Position numbers and translations under genes: made by a program
Assembly (NCBI GenBank): GCA_023412805.1
Contig: JAEZRM010000015.1
Coordinates: 1 to 14,078, forward strand
Length of the DNA: 14,078 bases
Reading direction: 5' to 3'
Source of the DNA: Pseudomonadota bacterium
Lineage (GTDB): Bacteria > Pseudomonadota > Alphaproteobacteria > Rhizobiales > Hyphomicrobiaceae
Notes under the pieces: generated by a model
What the model was told of the DNA's origin: nothing
What the model saw: only the letters and a program-made list of their open reading frames with translations
Databases searched by the model: none
Part shown: piece by piece, positions 13,722 through 14,078 of the stretch
How positions within the stretch are numbered: the stretch's first letter is position 1
Layout: each line of letters starts with the position of its first letter

Positions 13722-14078
13722 AGTGAGTGTCTCCTTCGCGAGAAATCGAGCTGGAATGGGTGGCAATGCGCAGAGCGTCGGTCGGGCCGGTGCGGCGGCA
13801 TCGTCGGCGTCGACTTAGCGGGAAATGCCCGGTCCGGCAAGGTTGTCCGGCGCATTCAGCTCAGTTACCGAAGGTTTGGGCAGGACTTCTCCCTCTCCCC
13901 ATTTCTTCAATCGGGTAAGGGGCGGCGGCATACGCCGACGTTGCGAGTATGCCGCCCCTCATCCCGACCTTCTCCCCGTCCTTTACGGGGAGAAGGGGAA
14001 GAAGACAGCATGAGCCGCGGCTCTCTGCGGGCCCAGCCGGCACACCACGACGGCAAGAGGCGTCGGCACCACTTCATG
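13722..14078. other. Region upstream of mdh, no gene supported
   Basis: About 165 bp precede repeat copy D and about 80 bp follow it. No well-marked promoter stands out for mdh; TTGCCG with TAAGTC 17 bp downstream on the minus strand is only a weak candidate. From 14010 a plus-strand ATG frame stays open to the window end (starts MSRGSLRAQ), with GGGGAAGAAGA upstream, but it is too short to judge. Confidence 0.5.
13889..13996. repeat. Three-hairpin palindromic repeat, copy D, upstream of mdh
   Basis: The right hairpin is perfect (13968-13979/13985-13996, loop CCTTT, the same loop as the left hairpin of copy B). The central stem pairs GGCGGCATAC with GTATGCCGCC. The left hairpin is decayed (CTCCCC facing CGGG only). 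The 27-bp core at 13918-13944 is identical to that in copy C. Its position, about 170 bp upstream of mdh, suggests it lies between mdh and its upstream neighbour. Confidence 0.82.

Overview
The window looks like a chromosomal segment of a GC-rich alphaproteobacterium, most likely of the order Hyphomicrobiales. This is inferred from the long-tailed UvrB, the LDH-type malate dehydrogenase, the intracellular PHB depolymerase, and a GC-rich hairpin repeat whose translation contains the string HPNPLPVKDGER. No rRNA or species marker is present, so genus is open. Most genes are housekeeping or metabolic. I see no CRISPR array, prophage or transposase gene.

Layout. The left third is a minus-strand series read from right to left: a glutathione S-transferase-like gene (4209-4865), a DsbB-type thiol oxidase (3663-4130) overlapping a DsbA-like thioredoxin-fold protein (3028-3666), then the excision-repair helicase subunit uvrB (123-2954). 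Divergently, on the plus strand, come the PHB depolymerase phaZ (4986-6209) and a short-chain dehydrogenase (6388-7380). A 660-base stretch follows that holds a probable 27-residue membrane micro-ORF (minus strand) and a roughly 306-bp element with perfect 13-bp terminal inverted repeats, which abuts the 3' end of a tRNA-Thr(GGT) gene (8023-8097, minus). After the tRNA come plus-strand genes for a DoxX-family membrane protein, a class III CoA-transferase, an unrecognised Pro/Ala-rich single-pass membrane protein and an NTF2-like protein. The right end has minus-strand ridA and mdh.

Repeats. Four copies of a three-hairpin GC-rich repeat occur (1-85, 350-461, 12613-12749, 13889-13996). Two flank the tail of uvrB and two flank mdh, and each pair shares its own core sequence. 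The copy at 350-461 lies inside the uvrB reading frame and is translated as about 39 residues between the UVR domain and the C-terminal tail. This resembles the in-frame palindromic elements known from Rickettsia.

How the genes work together. DsbB and the DsbA-like protein should form an electron relay for periplasmic disulfide bonds. PhaZ releases carbon from PHB granules, and Mdh carries out a TCA-cycle step. The CoA-transferase, RidA and the oxidoreductases are ordinary metabolism with unknown specific substrates. I see no multi-gene defence or biosynthetic system. The unusual features are the repeats, the element beside the tRNA, the micro-ORF and the unrecognised Pro/Ala-rich protein.
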